A stretch of 64,000 bases of DNA from Sarcophilus harrisii. Taxonomy: Eukaryota > Chordata > Mammalia > Dasyuromorphia > Dasyuridae. Location of the stretch: the NCBI RefSeq assembly GCF_902635505.1, contig NC_045428.1:65844141-65908140 (forward strand). The letters run 5' to 3'. Made by a program: the position numbers and the translations under genes. The notes under the pieces are model-generated. The model was not told the origin of the DNA, made no database searches, and saw nothing but the letters and a program-made list of their open reading frames with translations. Shown here one piece after another: positions 26,746-38,931 of the stretch (positions are counted from its first letter, which is position 1; each line of letters starts with the position of its first letter).

Positions 26746-26924
26746 AATGAAAGAGTGGGGATGACGGAGCCAACAATCTGTTAGAGCAGCTGGGATGAAA
26801 TGGAATTGCTTCAACAAGTAGAGGGATTAGTATTGGGAAGGAATAAGACCATATCATCACGTGAGACAGAGATGAAGGAAAAGAACACAGCAAAAGGTAT
26901 CTTTATGTGTGTTTAAAAGCGAGA

Positions 26925-27150
26925 CAGAAATAAAGTAAAAGAGAACAAGAGAGGTTTTATATATATATATATATAATAACCATACACATAAATATATGTA
27001 CTTGTAAATATGTGTACACACGTAATACCTAGTTTTATATATATATGCACATGTATATATATAGTTGCATATAGTTTTATATAATATATAAACACCTAAA
27101 TATCTATCTATATTTATGTGTGTACATGTGTATGTATGCATATAGAATAT
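26925..27150. repeat. AT/TATG-rich low-complexity tract
   Basis: Runs of TA, CACATA and ATCTATCT alternate over about 220 bases. The 60-94 codon Tyr/Ile-rich frames here are compositional. Confidence 0.85.
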
Positions 27151-27989
27151 TTACTTATTTGTGTAACAGTACGATAGTGAATGCCCAAATCACCTAAAAT
27201 GGAGGCATTCAGATGGAGATAATGGGATCTGCTGAGAGACAGAAAAATCAGCATGCACGTGTGTATATTTTGTGTTACCCTACCCTTGTGTTTGGGAGCA
27301 GCGTTTTTCCATCAACTTAGTTACTTTCCTACATTCCAATCTCAGGGTGAAGGACTCATTCTTTCACAGTAGTAGGAATGGCAGGGAAAGACCTGAATTT
27401 AGGCATTGTGACTTTTAAGAAAGAGACGAGGGTTTTGGTCTTGTTTTGTTTGTCCTTTTCAGTTTTAGATGCAGAGTGGAGCCTCCGACCAAGAAGATGA
27501 AGTCACAGGGACCTTAAAGACTCCAAGCCAGTTGTTGAAGCAAGCCTAGCAGACCTAAGAAACCAGAGGAGTGCAAAGGAAACCCAAGGGAGCCCAGTGG
27601 AATTTTAAATTCAAACTTGTTTGGATTAATGCTACGTAGGAATTAAATTAAGCTTAATCCTCCTTCCCTACCAAAGACCCAGGTGGTGTGGGGGTGATTA
27701 AACAACCAAGGTACTGGAGAAAATGTTTAAATGCTTATTCTTGTTATATCCCTGAAGTAAAAGTTCCTTTGCAAATGCTAATCCATTGTTAAACTGTTAA
27801 ATAGAATTGGGGTACTAATCACTGGATTTCTAAAATCGAATGGGAAGGTAGCCAGTGAAAGTTCTATGCAATACCCCTAAGGGTGCCAGAGAAGAGAGAC
27901 CTGTGAAATAACCTACTTGATTCTTAAAGTTCAAAGAGTAGAGACAGAGTCAACCTATGTTATATTTAGATGTTAAAAAGTCAAGAAAT

Positions 27990-28315
27990 CAAACATTTAC
28001 TTAGCAATTATTATGTGTCAGGCACTAGGCTAAATGCTAGAGACACAAAGAATGGAAAAAGCAAAAACAAAAAAACAACAGCTTTTGTCCTCAAGGAATT
28101 CACATTCTAATAGGGAAGACAAAAACAAAACAAAACTATGTATATGAAAGACATCTACAAGGCAAATGAGAGTTAATCTCCTAAGGAAGGCACTGCTCTT
28201 AAAAGGAGTCAGGAAAAGACTTCTTGTGGAAGATGGGATTTTAGCTAAAACCTGAAGGAGGCCAGGCCACCAACAGGAAAAGACAGGCACAGTCAGCAAG
28301 AGAGTCTTATTCAAG
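27990..28315. repeat. Dispersed repeat, best copy of the GCACTAGGCTAA-type family
   Basis: ACATTTACTTAGCAATTATT, GTGTCAGGCACTAGGCTAAA, CTCAAGGAATTCACATTCTA, GGAAGGCACTGCTCTTAAAA and GGATTTTAGCTAAAACCTGA. Shorter copies are at 13.93, 42.50 and 47.68 kb. Probably an old mammalian retroelement. I cannot place the class. Confidence 0.55.
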
Positions 28316-28675
28316 GAACGCCATATCCTAAGCCAATATTCCTGAATAATGGAGTTTAAGTGAAAAGAAATATCAGACTGGAAAGGTAGTAAGTGATTAA
28401 AGAATTTGTCTGAAACATTGTTTTGAAGAATTTACAACATTGGGGAAATGACTTGTGCAAGATGAAAAAGAATGTTTAACCCCCTTCCTCTAAATCCACG
28501 CATAAGTGGTAGTACTTGCACATAGGCCCTTTGACTTCAAGATCAGGATTAGTGGAGATGGCCTTGAGATATAGTAAATATCTAATGTTTAGATAGCCCT
28601 GGAGGCCTGTGGAGCCCTTTTCAGAGCTGATCACTCCCCCTTTGATGTCCACTTTCACCTATGGCTCCAAGAAGG

Positions 28676-28790
28676 TATAACCCACGCAGCGCGGTATACC
28701 GCGGTTAAAAAAACGGCGGCGCACCAGATAAGGTAAACCAGATCGAGGATAACCCGTCGTGGGGTTAAGGGGGGGTCTCTCCCGCAAGTA
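28676..28790. other. CpG-bearing islet with a CGCGGTATACCGCG palindrome
   Basis: Against AT-rich flanks this 115-base stretch holds many CpGs. It includes the self-complementary CGCGGTATACCGCG (28692-28705) and GTCGTGG. CGCGGTATACC recurs near 31111. It may be the end of an old DNA transposon (pogo/Tigger ends are CpG-rich in this way), but I cannot match a consensus. Confidence 0.35.
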
Positions 28791-29059
28791 TGTGAAGACT
28801 TCCCTGGTGGAATTGGTTAGATGGAAACAATCTGTTCCAATGGCCATGAAGGCAGCTGAGGCAGGTAGGGTGGAGCACTTAAAGCTTGGTCAGATATTGA
28901 AGACACCGAGGTCATCCATTGCATCCCGGGCCATAGCCGTTTGTCTTAACTTTTATCTTCCCGCTGGACGTCGATGATTCTGGAAGAGTGAAGCTGAAGA
29001 TTTTGGGCAACTCTGCCTCACTTAAATCCAATTTACCCATTAGTCAGATTCAAAAATGA

Positions 29060-29295
29060 ACAACGAGCATTTCTATAAGTTTTGCAAAGTGCTTTGCAAA
29101 TATGACCCTAGATTATCCCCACAACAACCCTGCAAAATAGGTGATTATTATTATTATTATCTTACAGGTAAGAGAAATCGAGTCACAGAGGTCAGAGGTC
29201 AGGGATTTACTTAGATTACATACCTATTAAATGTCTGATGCAAGATTTGAACTTGTTTCACTCACTCCAACTCTAGTACTCTATTCCTAACTCTT
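29060..29295 (-). mobile_element. MIR SINE
   Basis: AAAGTGCTTTGCAAATATGA, CCACAACAACCCTGCAAAAT, ATCGAGTCACAGAGGTCAG and GATTTGAACTTGTTTCACTC in reverse MIR order, with a short ATT microsatellite inside. Confidence 0.75.
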
Positions 29296-30659
29296 TTCTA
29301 TAGGAGATATGCTGAAAAGGTAGAATCAACAACACTTAGCAAAAACAGATGTAGGAGTTGAAAGAGTGAAAAAAAAATTGTCTCTTGAATTAGAAAGAAG
29401 CTTCCCGAGGGCATTCTTGAATTTGTATCGCCAGAGCTTAGTGTTACATCTAAAATGTTGGAAATACTTAATATTTGTTTGTTGAGTTAAAAGCTTCCAA
29501 TCCACTGAATCGTATTGTATTTTCAAAAAAAAGTTTCTTTTAGTACAAACCCAGAAAAACAAAACAAGTTTTGTTTTAATTAACACATGACAATTTTAAT
29601 TATTTTGAATCTCCATTCTGCAACTTTCAAATATCTTTAATTCAATCCATCTAGAAATATTAGCAACTTCCAAGTTACAGAAATCTGTTAATTCACTAAG
29701 CCATAAATTAACTTTTTAGTTTTCTTCCAAATTCATTATAAATACCTTCAATTCTATGATAGTCGCGAATCTCTAAATTGAAAAGGCACAAATCATATTT
29801 TATTCCCATCTCTCTCTTAAGCTTATTGTGTATTTGTTCTTGATTTCCACAAAATCAACATATTAGAAAATACAGAACATGAAACACACTAAAAAATGGA
29901 AACAGTTTGTATCGATATTAATAAGCTGTAATAATAATGAGCTCCCCTTGACCTAAACTTTGCAATTTAAAAAGTGCTTTCTTTGAAACAATCCAGTGCA
30001 GTAGATAGTACAAACATTATCACTTCTGTTTTAAAGATAAAGAAATTGAGGGTCAGAGACAGTAAAAGATTTTTCCCGAGTTTTATAGCTACAAAGAACT
30101 GCTGTGAGGCCTCAGACCCCAAATTAATGTAATGAAGCAGAAAGAGCACGGGAACTTTGACTCTGCATTCCCTACGTGATTTTGAAAAAGTCACGTAGGC
30201 GTCTCAGTTTCCTTAAATGATGGGGTGATAGAACTTCAAGGCATTTTGCAAACCTAAATCAATCGTCCCTTGATTACCAGTTTAGTCATAGCTCTTTGCA
30301 GAGAGATTTGCAAAGAGATTACAAAAGAAAGCTGTCATATACAGCCATTGTTTTCATTGGAAAGGTTCTCAAAATGTGAAAGATATCTGCACAATTATAT
30401 TGGATCTGATATCTGCATGCCAGTTAGACCTGAATATTATTTCTAAGTCCACTTGCTAACTTAATAATGATCTAACAGAGCCGCTAGAATTGAGTGAAAG
30501 GTCTCTCCCTATCATACTAAACGAAATACTGATGACCTTTGATCTCATGCCTTTATCTCTAGGGGCTTAACAGAGACTTTGTAGTTTGGGGGGCCCCTAT
30601 ACATAAATAACTGACTAATCCAAAGTTTACCCACCTACTCACCTGAGATGACAACTTCT

Positions 30660-31130
30660 TTCTCATTGGCTCCTTTTAGTGATAGCGTGGTTGGGATGGC
30701 GCCATTGCGATAGCACCCCGCCAAAATCGATTAGTCGTCTCACCCACATCCCCAGGGGGCCGTGCTCTGTTAGCAAAGTGGATTGGTCCCTCAGGTTCTG
30801 TTTATGACATTATTGACTTAAGGTGACCAGAAGTCATGCATTACCCCAGAGTTCAATATTTTAACTGGCCGCCCCTTCCAATTGATGTCCCGCTCTTGTC
30901 TTTTATTCTGCCCTTTTTTGGACCCCTTTCCAGAAACATTATCTTCGTCCCCCGGTTCAGAACTATGCCCTTTCTTGCCTCAACAACCTTTATTAAATGG
31001 ATATCAAATAAGAGAAATACAGTACGCATCTATTAAATCAGAACATTAACCGTCAGGCCTTGTCAAACCAACGCGAGCATTTTTGGTCACTTCCTAAAAC
31101 TAAGCTCCGCCGCGGTATACCAGATTCACG
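30660..31130. other. CpG-bearing block of unknown origin
   Basis: Contains GGCGCCATTGCGATAGCACC, CCAAAATCGATTAGTCGTCT, GATTGGTCCCTCAGG (inverted CCAAT box) and, at its right end, CCGCCGCGGTATACC. The composition is unlike anything within 10 kb. No supported frame. Possible transposon or LTR-type fossil, or a small regulatory island. Confidence 0.3.
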
Positions 31131-31444
31131 GAGTCATGTTTCTTTCTTTATCCTGTTTTGCATCACCCTCTAGTGTTCAATACAATATCCTACACATAGG
31201 AGCTTTCAATAAATGATCTTTAAAATCGTTTGCTTCTGTTTCCACATCTCCTTAGGAAGTTCATTTATTCTAAATCATTCATTCGGCAGACATGTTTTGA
31301 GATAGTAAAGCAATGATGAGAACACTGACCCATTTCAGTGCCTCTATGCTACTTTGTATTTTGGGATTACTCTCCCTACCTTTCCTTATGAAAAAGCTTT
31401 CTTTAAGACTCAACTCAAATGCTATCTCTTCTCTGAAGGATCAA

Positions 31445-31458
31445 CCCCCCCCCCCCCC
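31445..31458. repeat. C14 homopolymer
   Basis: Fourteen C in L2-like C/T-rich surroundings; likely to vary between assemblies. Confidence 0.85.
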
Positions 31459-31639
31459 AGATCCCCAAGTTCATTGATGACTTTTCCCCCTCAGCCTTCA
31501 CTATAGTATTTTGATCTGTAACTCTAATGCACTTATAGCCCCCTCCTACATTTCCAAATTTTTCATAGCTTCTTCCTCCACACATACTCTTTGATCCAGT
31601 GACATTAGTCTCCTGGTTGTTTCATAAACAAGACACTCT

Positions 31640-31950
31640 ATCTCAGCTCTGGGCATTTCTGGGGCTCCTCAGTGCCTAGAATTCCCTCTTTCTTCATTCC
31701 AGCCTGCTTACTTTCATGCCTTCTTTTAAGTCTCAGTCAAATTCCCACCTTCTACAGTGAGCCTTTCTCAAACAACTCTTATTTATTCTTCCCTCTCAAT
31801 TATTTCTTATTCACAAGGAAAATAGTTTATTTATATATGTGTATTTGCTTGTTGCCTTCCCCACTAAATGAAGAGCTCCTGGAATGGTATCTTTTAAAAT
31901 CCCCAGTGTTTATCACAGTGACTAGAATATAGTAGTTGCTTAATTTTGAC
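31640..31950 (+). mobile_element. L2 LINE 3' end
   Basis: Ends with GAAGAGCTCCTGGAATGGTA, CCCAGTGTTTATCACAGTGA and TATAGTAGTTGCTTAATTTT, the characteristic L2 3' terminus. Upstream C/T-rich text is L2 ORF2-like. Confidence 0.6.
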
Positions 31951-32079
31951 TAATTTAGCTACTTATTAGACTATAAGGTGCTTGAAGGTAGGTGCCCTCT
32001 TTAGGCATGTCCCCGTCACAGTGTTCTGCATTCTATAGGCAGTTTAGGGGCATAGAACTTTTGGCTCGCCTCTGTGTTG

Positions 32080-33400
32080 TTATTGTATGTCATATTATTT
32101 CTGCCACAATAACAATGATAATTGTACTCTATATTTAAGCAGGTAATTAGATCTGTGATCTCATAATTTTAGAAATTCTCTATTCATGCAGATTGCAATT
32201 GATTTATGTTTGAAACTTTCATCCATAGTCTTCCAAAAATTTGCCATAAGGGATCCACCTAATGTGCCTGATGCCCTCTTTGCTTTCTAACAATATTTCG
32301 GGAGTACCAGTAGTAATACTCTGGCAGTTCACATATCATACTTCGATATCAAGTCTTTTTTTTTTGACCAGCTGATCTTATCTTCCTGCCATACAATTCC
32401 TTGATGATTCCTCTATTCCTGTGTTTTGTCCTTGATTATAGGCTGTAGCTTGTTCCTACCTACCATACGCCTCTCTACGCTTTCTGTATGATATTCATTG
32501 TTATTTAATTGAAGGTAGTGATATTTTATTTCTTGCTGTCATATAGCAATAGCAACAAAATGTTAGTGTTGAAAAGATGAGTCTTTGCTTTCATGGGAAG
32601 CATGGGTCAATAAAAGAGCTCTACAATTTCCTGAAAGTAGTCCATCTCACTCTACTCTTCCTGTCCAACTCTGGACCCAGTTCACTGTTTGTATGTATTG
32701 TCTGTTCCAGACAGACACACTGTTGGACAAGCTCTGTGGGATGTCTATTTAGATTGTTTATTGAAATCCAGCAATAGACATCCTTCATACACTTTATCTT
32801 CCCTATATTGAAGGACAGGACAAGTTCCTTTGAAGGAGGCTCTGCAATATCTTAAGGCTTAATGCAATCTAATATCTTGAGGCTCGATGCAATTTTAACA
32901 ATGTCAGGTATAAACAGGAGTATCGGGAGGACATGTCTAACTACAGGGAGTCCTGGACTTTGCACTGGATCTCCTCCAACACAACAATAGGGGAGGCCAA
33001 AGCCAGCAAGATGGATACTTGCCCAACATATTTCCCACTGTGATGACATGATGAAGACTGGCTTCATGTCTTTCGTATCTAACCCTCTCTTGAATACCTT
33101 AGATATGCTTATTCTGCATTAAAATCTTACTTGGAAGCAACATGGCACATGGATAAAACTATAACAACAGAATATATCCACTGGCATGTCCTTTAAAGCT
33201 AGAAAAGGTTTTCATGTAAACCTAGCAATGAACTGTGTGTCTTTTGCATCCAGATCAGCCTAGTTAAGCTCTGAGAGGCTCACCATTGACCATGAAGAAT
33301 CAATATTTCTACTCTTCTTAGTATTTTGACTTTTATTTAATTTTTAATTTAATATTTTAGTTCTTCAAAAACCATCTACTAAAGCATAGGGATTGTGGTC
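32080..33400. other. Unrecognised, probably an old repeat
   Basis: No supported gene. 32500-33130 has the feel of an antisense LINE (RTE-type is possible) but I could not match motifs with confidence. The frames of 66-71 codons are not recognised. Confidence 0.25.
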
Positions 33401-33419
33401 TATGTGGGTGGAGTAAGGG

Positions 33420-33585
33420 AATGGCGCCCTGGACACTGGAATCAGGGAAAAGTGAATTCAATTCCAGTCTCAGACACTTATAGCTTTTTAAGCCCTGTTT
33501 GCCTCAAGAATGTTGTGAGGATTAAATGAGATAATATTTGTAAAGTGCTGGCACATAGGAGGTATCGTTTAAATGTTAGCTTGTA
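33420..33585 (+). mobile_element. Old tRNA-derived SINE
   Basis: ATGGCGCCCTGGACACTGGA, GAATTCAATTCCAGTCTCAG and ATTAAATGAGATAATATTTG. A middle piece is missing. Confidence 0.65.
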
Positions 33586-33589
33586 TTTT

Positions 33590-34330
33590 GTAGAGAAGAC
33601 CCAGTCATTTTATTAATTAATTAAATAATTAATTTAAATTGTCATTTAGATATTTTCTCCATCACTACAGTTCATGGCCTCTCCATTCTTTGTAATCCTA
33701 TGCTATCCTTATTGAAGCCTTTCTATACAGGAAAGTAAAATCACATGTAGGCCTTTTTTTCATCTTCTGAATCGGTGTTTTGGTCTTCTCTGTCACCATA
33801 GTAGCTTTCTATGGTCAAGGTTCTTTCTTTTTGGTTTCTTGCTCCTTTCTCTCCCACTCCTCCCTAATTTCATTACTTTTAGTCTAGCTCCACCGGGGAG
33901 CACTGGGGCATGGGAGGCATTGTTCCAAGATTCTTGTGCTGCTTTGAGCTTTGGTTCTGAGCACAGGGGCCCCTTGTCTTTGGTGACTTGATCACAATGC
34001 TGGAACATCCCATACTAATCCTGGCTGTGGTTGCCTGGTTTCCTAGGATGGAAACTCCACTAGTGATCTGCTCAGGTTCTGTTCAACAGAGCTAGGACTA
34101 AGGGTTTTTCAGTTGCTGATCTGCACTATTGCTAAGATTCTTCCACTGGCTTGCCTAGACATCATTTGAGCTGGGCTGTGTTCCACCTTGTACCTCAGTG
34201 AGACTGACCTTTCCTGAGGTCTTTTCAAGCTATCTTAAGCTGGAAAATTGTTTTATTCCATCTCTTTGTGGGCTCTGTAGTTCCAGACTCTACTCAGGGG
34301 CTTGATTTTGTTTTTTTCTAAGGGAAACTA
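33590..34330 (-). mobile_element. Old L1 5' region and start of ORF1
   Basis: The minus strand encodes a 71-residue frame (34008-33793) ending KNLDHRKLLW, which resembles the amino end of marsupial L1 ORF1. Further minus-strand sequence rightward to about 34330 looks like the L1 5' UTR. The element is isolated from any 3' part, as expected after later deletion or rearrangement. Confidence 0.5.
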
Positions 34331-34479
34331 GAGAGATCTCAAGCAATTTCGAGGCACATATGGACTATTAAAATAAATGCCCAAGTCTTTCCTAACCTTC
34401 TCCATTCAGCTATCAAAGTGGTCTTCCACTTTGCAGGTCTGATTGTGTTACTCCCTCCCCACCTTCACATACACACATT

Positions 34480-34920
34480 TTATTAAACCTCCAATCCTTT
34501 GGTCTTCATAGTCCTTTATTTTCTATCCACCTCCCCGCCTCTCTTTTTTGTACCTCATTTTCCCCCTAATCCCACCTCATTTACTCCCCCATCCAGTAAT
34601 ACTGACCTCCTTGGTATTCTTTCAACAAGAAATTCCACATCCTCACTCTGGGCTTTTCACTGACTATCCTCTATGCCTAAAATGTCCTCCCTCCTCATCT
34701 CTACCTCTTAACAATCCCAATTTCCTTCAAGACCCAGTAATTTACTCACCTGATTCCCCCTTTATTCTTGTGCCTTTTCTCTGTTATTTCCACTTTATCC
34801 TGTTCATTTTTGTTTATACATAGATTCTTGCCTGTTTTCTCCTTCCATTAGACTGAGAGAGCAGGAATTACCTTTTGCCTTTCTATTCCCAGCACCTAGC
34901 ACAGCACTTTCAAAAGAGGA
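34480..34920 (+). mobile_element. L2 LINE 3' end
   Basis: CCTTCCATTAGACTGAGAGA, TTTCTATTCCCAGCACCTAG and CACAGCACTTTC close the L2 3' terminus. The 91-codon frame at 34548-34823 lies within the L2 and is a remnant at most. Confidence 0.65.
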
Positions 34921-34999
34921 AAATTACTAAGGTATAGCAGCTACCGATGACGTACACAAGACAGCATTATCAGAGTTCATGCTTTATCAGTCATGTTCA

Positions 35000-37560
35000 A
35001 CTCATATTGCTTGACCTAAACTAAGACATACACAATTCTTGAACTTTAAAGATGACATATTTGTGTCATATATATTATTTTAAATTAATTTCAATAACTT
35101 ATTGGTTATATTTTTATTATATCATTAGAAATGTTTATTTGTTAATATTTATGCAGCACCAATAATTGTGAAAGTAGGTGACATGTTGTAGATATGAAGG
35201 CTATCAGACAGACAGGTCAAAGACCACTGTTTCTCATGCGTTGTGGAAGGCCAGGAGCCATCACAGCTTTTCTACCTGGGGAGCACCACGCCAATGTGGA
35301 GAATATACCTGATATTTGACTCAGGGTACAGAAAAAACTTGGCAACTAAGCACGTCCTGGACCAGATTGAATTTCAAACAAGACTCCTCTATGTGTGCTT
35401 CTTTGCAAATAGGGAACCACCGATGCTTCTTGAGCAGCTAAGTGATAGTCAGAATTGTGTTTTAGGAATAACAATTCAGCATGCGTATGGAGCAGGAGTA
35501 GACAAAGATGAAGGAAGACCAATAGGGAGGTTGCTGGAGCTCACAGTAGTCCAGATAAGAATGGAGGAGAACCTAAACTGGGATGGCTGTAATGTAAGTA
35601 GAGGGAGGGACAGATAACAGATATTGGGAAACACAACCAACTATATTTTGCACCTATGAGGTAGAAGGAAGAGAAGATTCTTTAGTTATGACACTGGAAG
35701 AATGATAGGACCTTAGAAATAAGGAAGTCCGGAAGAGGAATGCACTTAGTAAGAAAGGTAATGAATTGTTTTGGATTCATGCAGCTAGGTGGCGCAGTAT
35801 TGATGTAGAGTAGCGCTACCTACCTCGAAAGGTTTTTCTGTATTTTACAAACTTGAAAATTACATAAAATGCCAACTATTACTACATAGGGAGTTTGAGA
35901 TGCCCATGGGAGGTCGGAGGTGAATTTGTGAATGTGGAAGTCATCCTTATTGAGATGATAGCCGAGTCCATGAAGATAATGAGATTACCAAGGGAGGAAG
36001 TGTAGAGAGGAAAGGAGCCTGGGGAACATTCCCATGTATATGAACGGGACATGGCTGATGAAAGTTGGCTTTCCCCCCACAATTCCATTTTAGGGAAAAT
36101 GCCCCAGCTACATATAGCTTCCTTTTCCGGCTGCACTCTGGATTCTCTAGGCTTTTTCAACCATACCTCTGGGAATGTAGCTTCCCATCTTTTTTTTTAT
36201 ATGATGCCTTGAGTCATTATGTTAGTTCTCAGAGGGCAGGGATATTTGTTTATATTTGTATCCTCAAGAATTAGGAGGGCCTGGGTTTGTAGTAAGCACT
36301 TAATATTTGTTGATAATTTGACTGAGACTTGCGACATGGAAAGTAATTAGGAAATAATTGGAATAATCCAGAATGGAAATGAGGGCCTGAACTAAGGTGA
36401 GAGCTATGTGAATGAGGGATTGGATTCAAGAGACGTGAAGGTAGAAATAACAAAATTTGGCAATTTTTTGGCATGTGGGAGGAAGGATGGTGAAGAAAAT
36501 CTAAAATTACAAAATGGAAGACTATATGATGGCGCTTTCTATAATAGAGAATTTGGAAGAGAGGAAGGTCAGAGAGAAAGGTCGGTCAGTTTTGAATTTG
36601 TCAAACTAAAGATATCTCCATAAGATTGTTTAAAACATACAATAGACGATGGTATATTTGAGTAATCTGTGCATTATAAGGGATTTATATATAAGAATCA
36701 TATGAAGGGTAAGTTAAACCCATGAGAACTAAGGTACCAAAAGTGTACAGGTAGAAAGCCAATGACAAGTGATATGGGTAATAAGTCACAAGAGATGGAG
36801 GAGTAGGTGAGCAGCTAGGATACAGATAAAAGCATTTATAAGCTCATAGATTTAGAGCTTGGAAGGACTTCAGAATTTATCTCTTTCAATTGCAAGAACT
36901 AATGCCAAGCAATGACCTGCCCAAGATCACAAAGGCTGTGAGCATCAAAGTTAATAGTATTCAAACTTAGACGCTCTTGCATTGTGCTACAATATCACAG
37001 AAACCAAAGAGAAACCAGGAAGATAGGGTACAAGAGTAGGGACAGCAGGGGTTGACATCAAAAGCTCCTGTTGAATGTCTGAGAAAAGGCCATTAGCTTT
37101 ATCAGTTGCTTATTTTGAAGGGTGAGGACATTGGGTTTATACCTAGAATCCAGATTTTAAGGGGTGAATAGGAGGCAATGAGATTTCTTTTTAGTTCAGT
37201 GAGACAGCTAATCAAAGGAGGGGTCCTAATCAAGTAGGCATCAGTAATTGAGACTGAATGTGAAGGCACTTGAAAAGCAAGCTCCCAAAAGGGAAGGAAC
37301 ACAATCTGGGATTAAAGGGATTGGTTGATAGTGGCAAAAAAATGGACCAGAGTGGGGAGTGTGGAACACTGGTTTTATTGTGGAAATTGGGTAAGTCTCA
37401 GGGAGTTCACTTTGATGGTCTGTTTTTTTCCAGTTAAGGAGGCAAAGTTCTTGTTAAGGGAGTAGGGGAGGAGCATCAGCATAAATGGTGCTTAGGGAAG
37501 TATATCTGGACCTGCTTCATTTGCGATTTGGAAGAGCTGGTTTGATTTGTACCTTGCACT
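35000..37560. other. Intergenic, diverged dispersed repeats
   Basis: Two stretches (35480-36010 and 36340-36740) share a G/A-rich vocabulary with each other (CCAGATAAGAATGGAGGAGA versus CCAGAATGGAAATGAGGGCC) and look like an old repeat family I cannot name. The 124-codon frame at 35243-35617 overlaps the first and has no recognisable product. Confidence 0.35.
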
Positions 37561-37619
37561 GAAGATACTCAATATTTACTGATCATCGACAAACTACCAG
37601 CCCTATATTTTATAAATTC

Positions 37620-37970
37620 AGGACTTGACCCAAGGCACTAATGAAAATGTTGAACACAAAAAGGCCAAACGCAGACAGATCCTGGAGACGAAATACTCCT
37701 AAGAAGTTCTAGCCAAGTTGATGCATAGCAATCACTACCTACTAGGTCCAAATAAGAAAATCTGGCTCCATCTCTATCTTCTTCATGGCTTTGTCAAAAG
37801 CCTTTCTTTAATCTAGGTGTGTACTATAACTTTCCAAAGGTAGAATGTTAAATCAGGCCAGTCTAGTGGCCTAACCAGTTTTTTGATAAATCCATGCTAG
37901 TGCCTGTTAATGTTCACAATTCCCTTCCTAAAGGCTATCAAAGCATCCCTATGAATAAATGATTTCGCTT
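37620..37970 (-). mobile_element. CR1/L3-type LINE fragment, antisense
   Basis: The plus-strand text AATGTTGAACACAAAAAGGC, TTTGTCAAAAGCCTTTCTTT, AACCAGTTTTTTGATAAATC and ATCCATGCTAGTGCCTG has the landmarks of an antisense CR1/L3 reverse-transcriptase segment. Diverged, no open frame. Confidence 0.6.
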
Positions 37971-38318
37971 TTACCCAGAATTAAAATGAACATCAACCGA
38001 GTTTGAAGAATACATTCTTTTAAGTGAATTCACCCAGCTGCAATACCATGGCAGTCTTGTTTTTCAAAGTGAAAATTCAGCAGGCACATCAGAGACTAGA
38101 TATCTTATTTGTATGTCCCCAGTTATTTTTCCTCTACCTAATTTTCCCAAATGAATATAAAACTATTCAGCAGTAATCTTCACAAATTATATTTAAAACA
38201 AAATTACAAATGTACTGTTATTTGCACACCTAGAAAGTGACAGTCTAAAAAGCAGGAAACTTGTTTCATTATTTTCTTAATGACATTGAAAGTCATTTGT
38301 TTTTCTATACTCTAAAAC

Positions 38319-38510
38319 GGGGGTTCTTAATCTTTTGTCATAGACTACCTCTTAACCACTTGGGGCAACTCGGGTGAAGCCTTGGAGTGGTTTTTGTTTT
38401 CAAGGTATAAAATACATACTATATAAAGGAAACCAAATATTGAAATGAAGATGTAATTTTACAATCAAGTTCATCAAGACCCCTTGAATATGCAAGACCA
38501 AGATACAAGC
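38319..38510. mobile_element. hAT-type DNA transposon remnant
   Basis: Starts with GGGGGTTCTTAATCTTTTGT and contains the TTGGGGCAACTCGGGTGAAG and AAAGGAAACCAAATATTGAA segments typical of the abundant marsupial hAT repeats. The right terminus is not clear. Lies about 360 bases beyond the 3' end of RPL37A. Confidence 0.55.
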
Positions 38511-38890
38511 CTGTATTTTCATTTGTTGAAGAAAAAATGTTTCCCTTCACGTCTTACAAAAGAATTCTGACAAACTAGGTGTTGAATGCCAATATTGGGT
38601 TTACAAATGAGATCCTAACTGTTAATGGAGCTCTTAAGATTTATACAGCATTTTACAAACATTATCATTGTAGTTTTTGTAGTACCCAACTTTCTAATGC
38701 ATGTTAATTATTATGGTTCTCTCTATACACTTTTCTTTTTCTTCCATTTCCTCTTCATTCCAAGAGAAAGCAGAACCATTCATTCCCACCATCTTCTAGT
38801 CCAGTTTTTAAACACACATCTTGTATGACCAACTGTTTGCAAGCCAATTATGAACCAAAGAAACCAAATGTTATTCCATAAATTAACCCA

Positions 38891-38896
38891 TTTATT
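38891..38896 (-). terminator. RPL37A: RPL37A polyadenylation signal AATAAA
   Basis: TTTATT on the plus strand reads AATAAA on the gene strand, 36 bases after the stop codon (38932-38934). This gives the very short 3' UTR usual for ribosomal protein genes. Cleavage is expected at roughly 38870-38880. Confidence 0.8.
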
Positions 38897-38931
38897 GTTG
38901 GACTATGGGCTACAGATATTTGATAAAGATT

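Noticed and set aside
1-38800. IGFBP2, the expected next neighbour
   Set aside because: No cysteine-rich IGFBP exon or signal-peptide exon is visible on the minus strand left of RPL37A.
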